Of a stretch of DNA of 7,128 nt, positions 1 to 5,833 are shown piece by piece. Origin of the DNA: Deltaproteobacteria bacterium. Lineage in GTDB: Bacteria > Desulfobacterota > BSN033 > UBA1163. The notes beneath the pieces are model-generated. The model had not been told where the DNA came from. It searched no databases and was given only the letters and a program-made list of their open reading frames with translations. Location: the NCBI GenBank assembly GCA_016875155.1, contig VGSD01000146.1, forward strand, positions 1 to 7,128, given 5' to 3'. Positions within the stretch are counted from its first letter, which is position 1. Each line of letters opens with the position of its first letter. The translations under genes and the position numbers were made by a program.

Positions 1-121
1 TTTTTTATCCAAGATAAAGTACCTTTTACCCTTATTTCATGGTATCTTAAAGGTGTTTAGGGGCATAATTTTACCCACTCACTTACGCGATGATCCTTAA
101 ATAAATTGACGTCCATCATGG

Positions 122-192
122 GTCATTGCGAACGAAGTGAAGGTCGATTCGACCCACGTCCCCCGCATCGCGTGCGGGGTCCTCGCAATGAC
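122..192. repeat. Palindromic intergenic repeat (REP/MITE-like)
   Basis: The ends are a perfect 10-bp inverted repeat: GTCATTGCGA at 122-131 and TCGCAATGAC at 183-192. Two smaller perfect palindromes are nested inside: GGTCGA-T-TCGACC at 142-154, and a 7-bp stem CCCCGCA/TGCGGGG with a 5-nt loop at 161-179. Elements with GTCATTGCGA ends recur between genes in many Desulfobacterota and Nitrospirota genomes, as far as I recall. There is no ORF inside and no obvious target duplication at the edges. It is probably a non-autonomous, dispersed palindromic repeat; copy number cannot be judged from one window. Confidence 0.75.
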
Positions 193-269
193 TACTTTTC
201 AAAATCGTTCGCTATAGTTAAATGCGAATCTTGAATCGGGGGGAATTACAATGGAAAGGAGAATGATGG

Positions 270-458
270 ATGAAGGTAACAGTGGATGAAGAGACCTGTA
301 TTGGTTGTGAAGCCTGCGTTGAGGCCTGCCCAGAAGTATATGAAATGGCAGGAGACAAGGCTGTTGTGAAAATGAGTAAAGTTCCTGATAACCTGATTAA
401 ATCGTGCCGGGAGGCTGCCGAAGGCTGCCCGGTTGAAGCCATTCAGTTAGAGGATTAA
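270..458 (+). CDS. Small single-[4Fe-4S] ferredoxin
   Basis: A 62-residue cytoplasmic electron carrier. The N-terminal motif C10-x2-C13-x2-C16 plus C53 (followed by Pro) gives the four ligands of one [4Fe-4S] cluster. C20 and C46 sit where the single-cluster ferredoxins of Thermotoga maritima and Desulfovibrio gigas carry a structural disulfide, so this is not a two-cluster clostridial ferredoxin. The chain is strongly acidic, as usual for low-potential ferredoxins. The start is set by AAAGGAG at 255-261, 8 nt before ATG 270; the ATGs at 263 and 266 are out of frame. It stands alone, convergent to the sigma gene, so its redox partner cannot be read from context. The nearby radical SAM protein would need reduced ferredoxin or flavodoxin, but a dedicated link is only a guess. 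Confidence 0.93.
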   Translation: MKVTVDEETCIGCEACVEACPEVYEMAGDKAVVKMSKVPDNLIKSCREAAEGCPVEAIQLED

Positions 459-461
459 ATT

Positions 462-496
462 AAAAAAAAAAGGCATCCCGAAAAAACGAGATGCCC
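462..496. terminator. Shared intrinsic terminator between convergent genes
   Basis: The stem pairs 472-480 with 487-495 (GGCATC/GATGCC, one C-A mismatch, then CG/CG) around an A6 loop. On the minus strand the hairpin is followed by a run of ten T residues (complement of 462-471), a classical strong terminator for the sigma transcript. On the plus strand only CTTTCATC follows, so termination of the ferredoxin transcript is probably weaker. It fills most of the 64-nt gap between the two stop codons. Confidence 0.88.
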
Positions 497-522
497 TTTC
501 ATCATTAAGGGTAACCCTATAA

Positions 523-1839
523 TCAATCAAAATATTCTTTGATCTCCCTATAACGACTGGGATCCCGTAGCCGCTCGAGTGCTTTTGCCTCGATCTGCCG
601 AATCCTCTCTCGGCTGAGACCGAATTGCCTCCCGATCTCTTCGAGTGTACATTCGCCGTCTTCTCCAATTCCGAAACGAAGCCTCAGGATCTTTTCCTCT
701 CTCGGTGAAAGCCCGGACAGGAGCTTTCCAATCTGGTGAACCAGATCCTTCTCCAGAAGGCAATCCGAAGGAGAGAGGCTTTTCTCATCAGGAATGAGGT
801 CTTCAAGTGTACTGTCCTCTTCACCGATAGGCATATCAAGAGAAATCGGTTCCTCGATGAGATTGAGGATTTTCTCAACATCGTTCAATGGAATGCCACT
901 GTCTTTTGATAACTCCTGGGAAGTGGGCTCCCGTCCCAGCCTCTTTACCTGATCCTTGAAGGATTTCATCATCTTCCCTTTGATCTCAAAGAGGTAGTTC
1001 GGGATACGGATCGTTCTCGACTTCTCTGCAAAGGCCCTTAGAATAGCGGCCCTGATCCACCAGGAGGCATAGGTGCTGAATTTATACCCCTTAGTATAGT
1101 CGAATTTGGCCATAGCCTGCATGAGGCCAAGGTTTCCTTCCTGGATGAGGTCGAGAAAGGAGAGCCCTCGATTGGCATACCGTTTTGCAATACTGACCAC
1201 CAGACGGAGATTAGCCTGTATCAGCGCATTCTTTGCCTGCTGGGTATCGAAGATCGCTTGCTGGTATCGGGTGAGCATCTCCTTGTACTTTCGATTCTTC
1301 TCTCTTTTTTCGGAAGGAGTAATTTTTAATTTTTTACCGTTTTTTCCTTTGGTTTTCTGGCCCTGGCGTGAATGCCCATTATTCTGTTTCTTTCCATTCC
1401 TTGGATCAGAAAATGAGGAAATCTTCGCCTTTAGACGGTTCGTTTTGATCTCAAGGTCTTTTACCTGTTCTTCCCCTTCTTTGATCCTCTTAGCGAGATC
1501 AACCTCTTGCTCAGGTGTCAGCAGAGAGATCTTTTCCAGGCTTTTTAAGTATTCGAGAGTGATATCATGGGGAAAGAAGTAAGGCTCTTCGTTGAGACTC
1601 TGGTCAGCTTGTGCCTCTTCTTGTTCCTCAACGACTGCCTCTTCTTCTCCTGCCTGAAGTTCAAACTCCTCAAGGGTCGCTTCATCCAGCTCGCCTGCAC
1701 CGTAAATAGGTCCATCCATAGAGTTCATGGATGCTCCTGTCTCGTCCATATTGGGCGAAGATGCTCTCTCTTCGGTCCGGAGTTGAACCGACAGGCTTGC
1801 CTCCTCCCTCTTTTTCCCGTTTGTCCTACCTTGTTTCAC
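523..1839 (-). CDS. Sigma-70 family RNA polymerase sigma factor (RpoD-like, no region 1.1)
   Basis: A 438-residue sigma factor that directs RNA polymerase to promoters. Order: an acidic N-terminus (residues 50-85 hold 16 Asp/Glu and no Lys/Arg); region 1.2 (about 92-122, with LLTPEQEVDLAKRI); a Lys/Arg-rich linker (about 130-190); region 2 (about 205-280, with NLRLVVSIAKRYANRG, DLIQEGNLGLM, KFSTYASWWIR); region 3 (about 285-355); region 4 (about 370-435, with the -35 helix-turn-helix TLEEIGRQFGLSRERIRQIE). Regions 2 and 4 are close to housekeeping RpoD/SigA, but no standard region 1.1 is seen. The residues aligning with E. coli Q437 and T440 are A264 and L267, so it may be a group 2 (alternative) factor rather than the housekeeping one. 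The start is GTG at 1839-1837, with AGAGGAG at 1850-1856 ten nt upstream. Transcription probably begins near 2001 and the leader carries a terminator-like hairpin. Confidence 0.93.
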   Translation of the reverse strand: MKQGRTNGKKREEASLSVQLRTEERASSPNMDETGASMNSMDGPIYGAGELDEATLEEFELQAGEEEAVVEEQEEAQADQSLNEEPYFFPHDITLEYLKSLEKISLLTPEQEVDLAKRIKEGEEQVKDLEIKTNRLKAKISSFSDPRNGKKQNNGHSRQGQKTKGKNGKKLKITPSEKREKNRKYKEMLTRYQQAIFDTQQAKNALIQANLRLVVSIAKRYANRGLSFLDLIQEGNLGLMQAMAKFDYTKGYKFSTYASWWIRAAILRAFAEKSRTIRIPNYLFEIKGKMMKSFKDQVKRLGREPTSQELSKDSGIPLNDVEKILNLIEEPISLDMPIGEEDSTLEDLIPDEKSLSPSDCLLEKDLVHQIGKLLSGLSPREEKILRLRFGIGEDGECTLEEIGRQFGLSRERIRQIEAKALERLRDPSRYREIKEYFD

Positions 1840-1860
1840 TTAAACCCAACTCCTCTCTTA

Positions 1861-1906
1861 AATTATAATAAAAAACCCCTTCCAATACTAAGCAATATGG
1901 AAAGGG
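1861..1906 (-). terminator. Terminator-like hairpin in the sigma mRNA leader (possible attenuator)
   Basis: Read on the minus strand, CCCTTTCCA (1906-1898) pairs with TGGAAGGGG (1884-1876) over nine positions around a 13-nt loop, then T6 and an AT-rich tail follow (1875-1861). The one imperfect pair is C-A on the plus strand but a G-U wobble in minus-strand RNA, which supports minus orientation. It ends 4 nt before the sigma Shine-Dalgarno and lies downstream of the best promoter, so RNA polymerase must read through it to express the sigma gene. That placement suggests transcriptional attenuation. Alternatively it terminates an unseen short RNA, and the sigma gene is expressed by partial readthrough. 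Confidence 0.6.
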
Positions 1907-1916
1907 TGAACCACCC
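1904..1916 (-). promoter_or_regulatory. Small hairpin competing with the leader terminator
   Basis: In minus-strand RNA GGGUG (1916-1912) pairs with CACCC (1908-1904) around a 3-nt loop. Its 3' arm uses bases 1904-1906, which are also the first three bases of the terminator stem, so the two structures exclude each other at that point. Another 6-bp hairpin, TCACCT/AGGTGA, lies earlier in the same leader (1974-1990). Its CACCU could alternatively pair with the AGGUG at 1920-1916. This resembles an antiterminator arrangement, but it is short and inferred from base pairing only. Confidence 0.35.
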
Positions 1917-2007
1917 ACCTATATTCTTCTCTAAATTTGAAGTCTTTTTTTAGTTTCCTTACTATGTATATAATCACCTGGATTAGGTGAATCATCCCTT
2001 TTTATCT

Positions 2008-2036
2008 AATATATTCAAAAGAACCCTATTTGTCAA
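2008..2036 (-). promoter_or_regulatory. Sigma-70 type promoter for the sigma gene
   Basis: On the minus strand a perfect TTGACA (2036-2031) is followed by exactly 17 nt and then TATATT (2013-2008). The predicted transcript start is near 2001, giving a leader of about 160 nt before the GTG at 1839. It is the best promoter match I found on this strand of the gap. Confidence 0.72.
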
Positions 2037-2185
2037 GCATTATTTATATAAGATATTATGAAATGATATCAATATGTTATAAAATCATCTTTAAATTTCC
2101 CTTATTTCAGATAGGATTTATTGCAAAACTATTCATAACAAACAGTAAGTGCTGGAAATTGAACAGTTCTTAATCAAAACCAGGG

Positions 2186-2214
2186 TTGACTTTGGCTTGG
2201 CCTTCTTTTATATA
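2186..2214 (+). promoter_or_regulatory. Sigma-70 type promoter for the rightward gene run
   Basis: TTGACT (2186-2191), a 17-nt spacer, then TATATA (2209-2214). The predicted transcript start is around 2221, about 90 nt before the PHP gene. It is the only strong plus-strand promoter I see between the sigma gene and azlD. Confidence 0.68.
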
Positions 2215-2310
2215 AGGTTGAAACCGACTGGTAAATACTTTCTCAGCCTTATGGTATGTATTTGAGAAACCTGTGGCCGCAGTAGAGGAATCGGATAAAG
2301 GGTGAATGGA

Positions 2311-3174
2311 ATGGGGTGTGTTGATCTTCATTTACATACTACAGCCTCGGATGGGGTGAAGAGTCCGTCCGAAATAGTTAGATATGCGAAATCCAAAGGA
2401 CTTCAAGCGATTTCCATCACCGATCATGATACAATCGGAGGCCTAGAAGAAGGCCTGGCAGAAGGTGAGAGGATCGGGTTTGAAGTGATATCAGGTATAG
2501 AGATCAGCGCTGAGCATTCGCCCGGATCCATGCATCTTCTTGGTTATTTAATTGATATTCACCACCCCTCTCTAAACGAGAAATTGAAATATTTACAGAG
2601 GGCAAGGGAAGAGAGAAACCCCAGGATGGTAGAGAAGCTCAATAAATTGGGTGTTCACATTACTTATGAAGAGGTAGTCAAGGCTTCTGGGGGAGGTCAG
2701 GTGGGGCGGCCCCATTTTGCCCAGGTGCTTATCGAGAAAGGATATGTCAGGAATTTTCAGGAGGCTTTCGACCGATATCTGAAGAAGGGGGCTTCTGCCT
2801 ATGTTGATAAATTGAGGTTTACACCAAAGGAAGCCATCCATTTGATCAATGAAGCCGGCGGAGTGGCCGTGCTCGGTCACCCCAACACCCTTGGTTTAAA
2901 TGGAGCTAAGGTTCTAGAGAATTTGATCGCGAAACTTCTCAAAGAGGGTCTGAGAGGAATCGAGGTCTATTATCCAGAGCATTCTCCCTCAGAAGTCATC
3001 CGGTATAAAGCTCTGGCCGAGAGGCATGGTCTCATCCTGACCGGGGGGACGGACTACCATGGGATTGAAAAAGAAAGTGTAGATGTAGGAGTGGGAAGAG
3101 GGGAGATGAAACTTCCTTATTCGATGGTGGAGGCACTCAAAGCGGCCAGGGATCTGGCGATCCAATCAATTTGA
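2311..3174 (+). CDS. PHP-domain metal-dependent phosphoesterase (RnmA/YciV/TrpH type)
   Basis: A 287-residue protein with the PHP fold over its whole length, about the usual size for the family. Metal-site motifs, numbered from ATG 2311: D5-L-H7-L-H9 with D14; TDHDT with D38-H39-D40; E64 in GIEIS; H75 in HLLGY; H135 in GRPHF; H190 in GHP; D248 and H250 in GTDYHG. All expected ligands for a trinuclear site are present. Characterised relatives are E. coli RNase AM (YciV/RnmA, 5'-3' trimming of RNA 5' ends) and 3',5'-nucleoside bisphosphate (pAp) phosphatases; which activity applies here cannot be told. A GTG at 2302 is also in frame, but AAAGGGTG (2297-2304) is well placed for ATG 2311 and leaves no room before the GTG, so ATG is preferred. 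It is the first gene after the 2186 promoter. Its stop is 29 nt before the EamA start. Confidence 0.9.
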   Translation: MGCVDLHLHTTASDGVKSPSEIVRYAKSKGLQAISITDHDTIGGLEEGLAEGERIGFEVISGIEISAEHSPGSMHLLGYLIDIHHPSLNEKLKYLQRAREERNPRMVEKLNKLGVHITYEEVVKASGGGQVGRPHFAQVLIEKGYVRNFQEAFDRYLKKGASAYVDKLRFTPKEAIHLINEAGGVAVLGHPNTLGLNGAKVLENLIAKLLKEGLRGIEVYYPEHSPSEVIRYKALAERHGLILTGGTDYHGIEKESVDVGVGRGEMKLPYSMVEALKAARDLAIQSI

Positions 3175-3203
3175 TCTCAGATAAAATATTTCAGGAGAAA
3201 AGA

Positions 3204-3617
3204 ATGGTTATCCTTTTATTGATCATTACAGCTCTATTATGGGGATCAACGCCTATCCTTGAAAAGATGGGTTTAAATAAAGTGGATCCTTTGGTAGGTG
3301 TTACCATTCGAAGCACCATTGTGACGGCAGGTCTTTTAATACTTACCTTTATTCTGGGCAAAGGCAGAGCGTTGTTGTCATTGGATGGGAAGAGCATCCT
3401 GCTTTTCGGCGCAAGTGGTATGATGGCAGGCCTTCTCGGAATGTGGACTTATTACATGGCGCTGAAAATGGAGGCGACTTCCAAAATCGTTCCGATTGCT
3501 GCCTGTTATCCGCTGGTCACTGCACTTCTCAGTGTTCTGATCCTCAATGAAGGGCTCAATGCTTCACGGGTGATTGGAACAGCCCTCATTGTTTCAGGAA
3601 TCTGGTTGGTTAAGTAA
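3204..3617 (+). CDS. Half-size EamA/DMT-superfamily membrane protein
   Basis: A 137-residue inner-membrane protein with about five hydrophobic segments (roughly residues 1-19, 30-51, 64-86, 92-114, 118-136). The opening LLLIITALLWGSTPILEK, the central YYMALK and the closing P-x9-L-x5-NEGLN...GTALIVSGIW are typical of a single EamA domain. Full-length EamA transporters (about 300 residues) have two such domains. Single-domain proteins of about 140 residues exist and are expected to dimerise, as EmrE does. The substrate is unknown; family members export amino acids, metabolites or drugs. The start is ATG 3204 with AGGAG at 3193-3197 (6-nt spacing). An in-frame TTG at 3171, overlapping the PHP stop, lacks such support. 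It is probably co-transcribed with the PHP gene. Confidence 0.87.
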   Translation: MVILLLIITALLWGSTPILEKMGLNKVDPLVGVTIRSTIVTAGLLILTFILGKGRALLSLDGKSILLFGASGMMAGLLGMWTYYMALKMEATSKIVPIAACYPLVTALLSVLILNEGLNASRVIGTALIVSGIWLVK

Positions 3618-3652
3618 AGATTGAGAGTGGAAGGTTGAAGGTGGTAGGTGGT
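3618..3652 (+). repeat. Purine-rich low-complexity tract
   Basis: Directly after the EamA stop, imperfect short direct repeats such as GGAAGGTTGAAGGTGG followed by TAGGTGG make a G/A-rich run with almost no C. Similar GAAGGTTGAAGG tracts are common intergenic filler in some bacteria. No hairpin or T-run marks it as a terminator. Confidence 0.4.
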
Positions 3653-3678
3653 ATAAGAAAAATCCCAAGGAGATAGCA

Positions 3679-3783
3679 ATGAAGAAGAGAGGAAAAACAA
3701 ATCGGTTGAAGGCAGCATTAAAAAGAAAGAATGTGAAAAGTTCATTAAGGAAGTCGAGAGGTGAGAGAAGGTATCCTACCTGA
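3679..3783 (+). CDS. Very basic 34-residue microprotein, unknown function
   Basis: ATG 3679 is preceded by AAGGAG (3668-3673 region, CCCAAGGAG) with 5-6 nt spacing, one of the best ribosome sites in the window. The frame stays open for 34 codons to TGA 3781-3783, and a second stop (TAA) follows at 3784 in the next gene's frame. The product begins MKKRGKTNRLKAALKRK and ends GERRYPT. It has 15 Lys/Arg and one Glu, with no Cys and no hydrophobic segment, so a nucleic-acid or ribosome contact is plausible. It sits between the EamA and radical SAM genes on the same strand. A caution is that the local plus strand is purine-rich, which favours AAG/AGA codons by chance. I do not recognise the family; a peptide substrate for the neighbouring radical SAM enzyme is conceivable but unsupported. 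Confidence 0.55.
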   Translation: MKKRGKTNRLKAALKRKNVKSSLRKSRGERRYPT

Positions 3784-3828
3784 TAAATCGGACCAGAGAT
3801 TAGATTCGTAATCTGCCGACGTACAGAC

Positions 3829-5118
3829 GTGACAAAGTTTGAGTACCCCATCCTTATTTTTTCAGATTCTACAGACAAGATCTTTGACCATCCCGACCTA
3901 AAAATAGCCGGGCGGTCGGGAGATCGAATCGTCCTTCCCGATCCCTCGGAACTGGTTCCTCTTCCCCGGGGAAGTCAACTTTTCAGCCTTCCTGGAAGAA
4001 TACCCATCGGATGGGAGGGGGAGTCTTTCAAACCGCTCAATAGAATAAGGATCGGAAAAAAAGAGGTTAGTTGCACGGGGGTGGCTGCCTTCCTTCCACC
4101 TGGCTATGTCCGCACCCTTCTCCCCGCGACACAATTGAGTCGCAAAGCCCCCATTCTTCCATTATGGGCTTACAGCTCTGTGGGATGGAAAGATGGAAAA
4201 TTCTGGGCAACGGGGATCATCGTTGACCCCAATCCACACTGGAATCCTAAATATTTCGGGAATGATCTCCTCTTAAAGAAAAAGGTTGCGCTCTCACTTG
4301 AGAAGGAGTCAGGTAACCGGCTCCTTCGACAGCTTGCCCGCTGTGCTATGGAGTATCACTGTTTTGCGGCAAAAAATGTCTTTTTCCGGAGATGGGAGTG
4401 TCCTCTTCCCACCTCTCCTTCGTGTAATGCCGCGTGCATCGGTTGCATTTCACTTCAACCCTCGGAATGCTGTCTGGCCTCGATGGAAAGAATTAAATTT
4501 GTACCCACTCCCGATGAAGTTTTAGGGGTTGCCTTACCCCATCTTCAAGAGGCAAAAGATGCGATCGTCAGTTTCGGTCAGGGTTGCGAGGGGGAGCCAT
4601 TGATGCAGTGGCGGGTCCTTGAGAAATCGATTCGCCAACTGCGTGAAAGGACGGACCGGGGGACGATTAACCTCAACACGAATGGCAGTCTTCCGGAACG
4701 GGTGGCAACACTTTGTGATGCAGGCCTCGATAGTCTTCGGGTGACCATGAACAGTCCGCATAAGAAATATTATGATCGTTATCACAAACCAAAGAGATAT
4801 GCTTTTAATAATGTGGTGAACTCTTTGGTCGTAGCAAAAGAGAAAGGAATCTATACGTCGATCAACCTTCTCGTCTTTCCCGGATTTACAGACAGAGAGG
4901 AAGAGATCGAGGGATTGATAAGGCTGATTGGAAGAACGAAACTCAATCTCATTCAAATGCGCAATCTGAATATTGATCCGGATCTCTACCTTGAAGCCAT
5001 GGGAAGAGGCACTGGAATCGGGCTTTCAAAGATGATGGAGATTCTCAAGAAAGAATTTCCCCGGCTCCAGTTCGGTTATTTCAACAGAACAAAGGAAAAT
5101 TTTTATCCCCATGGATAA
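3829..5118 (+). CDS. Radical SAM protein with long N-terminal domain, function unknown
   Basis: A 429-residue cytoplasmic iron-sulfur enzyme. The radical SAM core starts at C199-N-A-A-C203-I-G-C206 (CX3CX2C), which binds the [4Fe-4S] cluster that cleaves S-adenosylmethionine. It continues with a GEP motif (FGQGCEGEPLM, residues 249-259), NLNTNGSLPE (281-290), LDSLRVTMNS (300-309) and NLLVFPGFTD (346-355), a standard order of barrel strands. The first 190 residues are a family-specific domain (YPILIFSD near the start, then PLPRGSQLFSLPGRIPIGW) with no known fold that I recognise. It ends in a Cys-containing stretch (C172, C178, C191) just before the cluster motif. GTG 3829 is the first standard start after the stop at 3784, but it has no evident Shine-Dalgarno. 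The gene overlaps azlC by 8 nt. I believe similar proteins occur in Desulfobacterota and Nitrospirota, generally annotated only as radical SAM. Confidence 0.88.
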   Translation: MTKFEYPILIFSDSTDKIFDHPDLKIAGRSGDRIVLPDPSELVPLPRGSQLFSLPGRIPIGWEGESFKPLNRIRIGKKEVSCTGVAAFLPPGYVRTLLPATQLSRKAPILPLWAYSSVGWKDGKFWATGIIVDPNPHWNPKYFGNDLLLKKKVALSLEKESGNRLLRQLARCAMEYHCFAAKNVFFRRWECPLPTSPSCNAACIGCISLQPSECCLASMERIKFVPTPDEVLGVALPHLQEAKDAIVSFGQGCEGEPLMQWRVLEKSIRQLRERTDRGTINLNTNGSLPERVATLCDAGLDSLRVTMNSPHKKYYDRYHKPKRYAFNNVVNSLVVAKEKGIYTSINLLVFPGFTDREEEIEGLIRLIGRTKLNLIQMRNLNIDPDLYLEAMGRGTGIGLSKMMEILKKEFPRLQFGYFNRTKENFYPHG

Positions 5119-5830
5119 TCACCAATTCAGGGCAGGCGTCAAAGCCGCACTCCCCATTGTGTTAGGGTACATCCCAGTGGGGATGGCCTTTGGCGTCTTG
5201 GCCCGGCAGGCAGGCCTCACCCCAATTGAAGTGGGGTTGATGAGCCTTCTCGTCTATGCAGGAGCAAGTCAGTTTCTCGCTATTGAAATGATCTTGAAGG
5301 GGATGGCATGGTCTCCAATTATCTTCGCTACCTTTTTCATCAACCTTCGTCATTCGCTCATGAGTTCAACCCTCTCTCTCTATTTCAACCGGAATCGACT
5401 TCGCACCCTTGGTCTCCTCTCTGCCGAGTTGACAGACGAGTCTTTTGCTGTTGCGATGTCGAATACCTCGAAGATTGAGAACCGACCTGTCTATCTCTTC
5501 GGGCTTCAAATTACTTCCCATGTTGCATGGATCACGGGTTCGGTGGCAGGGGCCCTCTTCGGAGGGCTGATTGATCACAAATCTTATGGAATCCCTTTTG
5601 CTCTACCTGCTCTTTTTATCTGCCTCCTTCTTATTCAAATCAAAAAGATCCACCACCTTCTTATCATGGTGATTGCAGGGATATCTTCTCTCTTTTTCAA
5701 ATGGGCATTGCCTGGAAACTGGTATATCGTTTTGACCGCCCTTCTTGCTTCGGGAATAGGAATGGCCATTGAAACAAAACTTTTTCCCTCTCCCTCGATG
5801 GGGGAGGGGAAGGGTGGGGGTGGAAAATAG
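5111..5830 (+). CDS. azlC: AzlC-family branched-chain amino acid exporter, large subunit
   Basis: A 239-residue inner-membrane protein of the AzlC/YgaZ family, which works with a small AzlD/YgaH partner to export branched-chain amino acids or analogues such as azaleucine. The family-typical start AGVKAALPIVLGYIPVGMAFG (residues 8-28) and the motifs VYAGASQFLA (48-57), NLRHSLMSS (78-86) and ELTDESFA (106-113) are present. Hydrophobic segments lie at about 14-31, 42-62, 65-90, 128-152, 160-177, 181-196 and 203-221. ATG 5111 overlaps the radical SAM stop by 8 nt; AAAGGA at 5091-5096 is 14 nt away, so translational coupling is likely. The last 15 residues (225-239, PSPSMGEGKGGGGK) are not family sequence but come from a hairpin repeat fused to the 3' end. 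AzlD follows after 3 nt. Confidence 0.92.
   Translation: MDNHQFRAGVKAALPIVLGYIPVGMAFGVLARQAGLTPIEVGLMSLLVYAGASQFLAIEMILKGMAWSPIIFATFFINLRHSLMSSTLSLYFNRNRLRTLGLLSAELTDESFAVAMSNTSKIENRPVYLFGLQITSHVAWITGSVAGALFGGLIDHKSYGIPFALPALFICLLLIQIKKIHHLLIMVIAGISSLFFKWALPGNWYIVLTALLASGIGMAIETKLFPSPSMGEGKGGGGK
5783..5823 (+). repeat. GC-rich hairpin repeat inside the 3' end of azlC
   Basis: TTTCCCTCTCCC (5783-5794) pairs with GGGGGAGGGGAA (5800-5811) in a 12-bp stem (two G-U pairs) around TCGAT, followed by the G-rich run AGGGTGGGGGTGG. The composition differs sharply from the flanks. Repeats reading SPSPIEGEGK or PSMGEGKGGG in translation are, as I recall, a common intergenic repeat class. The element is translated in frame as the AzlC tail. 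Its G-rich end also lies about 10 nt before the azlD ATG and may serve as its Shine-Dalgarno. Confidence 0.65.
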
Positions 5831-5833
5831 AGA

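Larger units (their letters stand above)
1840..2310. promoter_or_regulatory. AT-rich divergent control region
   Basis: About 470 nt separate the divergent sigma and PHP genes. The left part (1840-2001) is the sigma mRNA leader, and the right part (about 2221-2310) is the leader of the rightward transcript. The stretch between the two promoters (2037-2185) is very AT-rich and has no supportable gene; its only visible motif is the 8-bp palindrome TGATATCA at 2064-2071. In the rightward leader a 7-bp stem (TTTCTCA 2239-2245 with TGAGAAA 2263-2269) encloses a 17-nt loop. It has no T-run and no assignable role. Confidence 0.6.

Noticed and set aside
188..218. Possible ferredoxin promoter (ATGACT ... 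TATAGT)
   Set aside because: The -35 matches only 4 of 6 and the spacer is 19 nt, so the call is too weak even though a promoter must lie somewhere upstream.
508..518. Small palindrome AGGGT-A-ACCCT after the sigma stop codon
   Set aside because: It allows at most 4 bp around a 3-nt loop and lies beside a much stronger terminator; it is probably chance.
1106..1953. Two plus-strand ORFs (1106-1582 and 1567-1953) opposite the sigma gene
   Set aside because: They lie antisense to clear sigma factor domains or its leader, have Cys/Phe/Ser-rich composition typical of reverse-frame reading, and show no family motif.
3171..3203. TTG 3171 as the EamA start, overlapping the PHP stop
   Set aside because: ATG 3204 has an ideal AGGAG six nt upstream and starts exactly at the first membrane helix.
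3797..3814. Hairpin AGATTA/TAATCT upstream of the radical SAM gene as a terminator
   Set aside because: The stem is short and AT-rich and there is no T-run after it.
3506..3878. Minus-strand ORFs of 79 and 94 residues over the EamA to radical SAM gap
   Set aside because: They run through the purine-rich tract and into EamA or radical SAM coding sequence in antisense; the plus-strand microprotein has a much better ribosome site.
4534..4956. 140-residue minus-strand ORF inside the radical SAM gene
   Set aside because: It is fully antisense to the conserved radical SAM barrel and has no recognisable motif.
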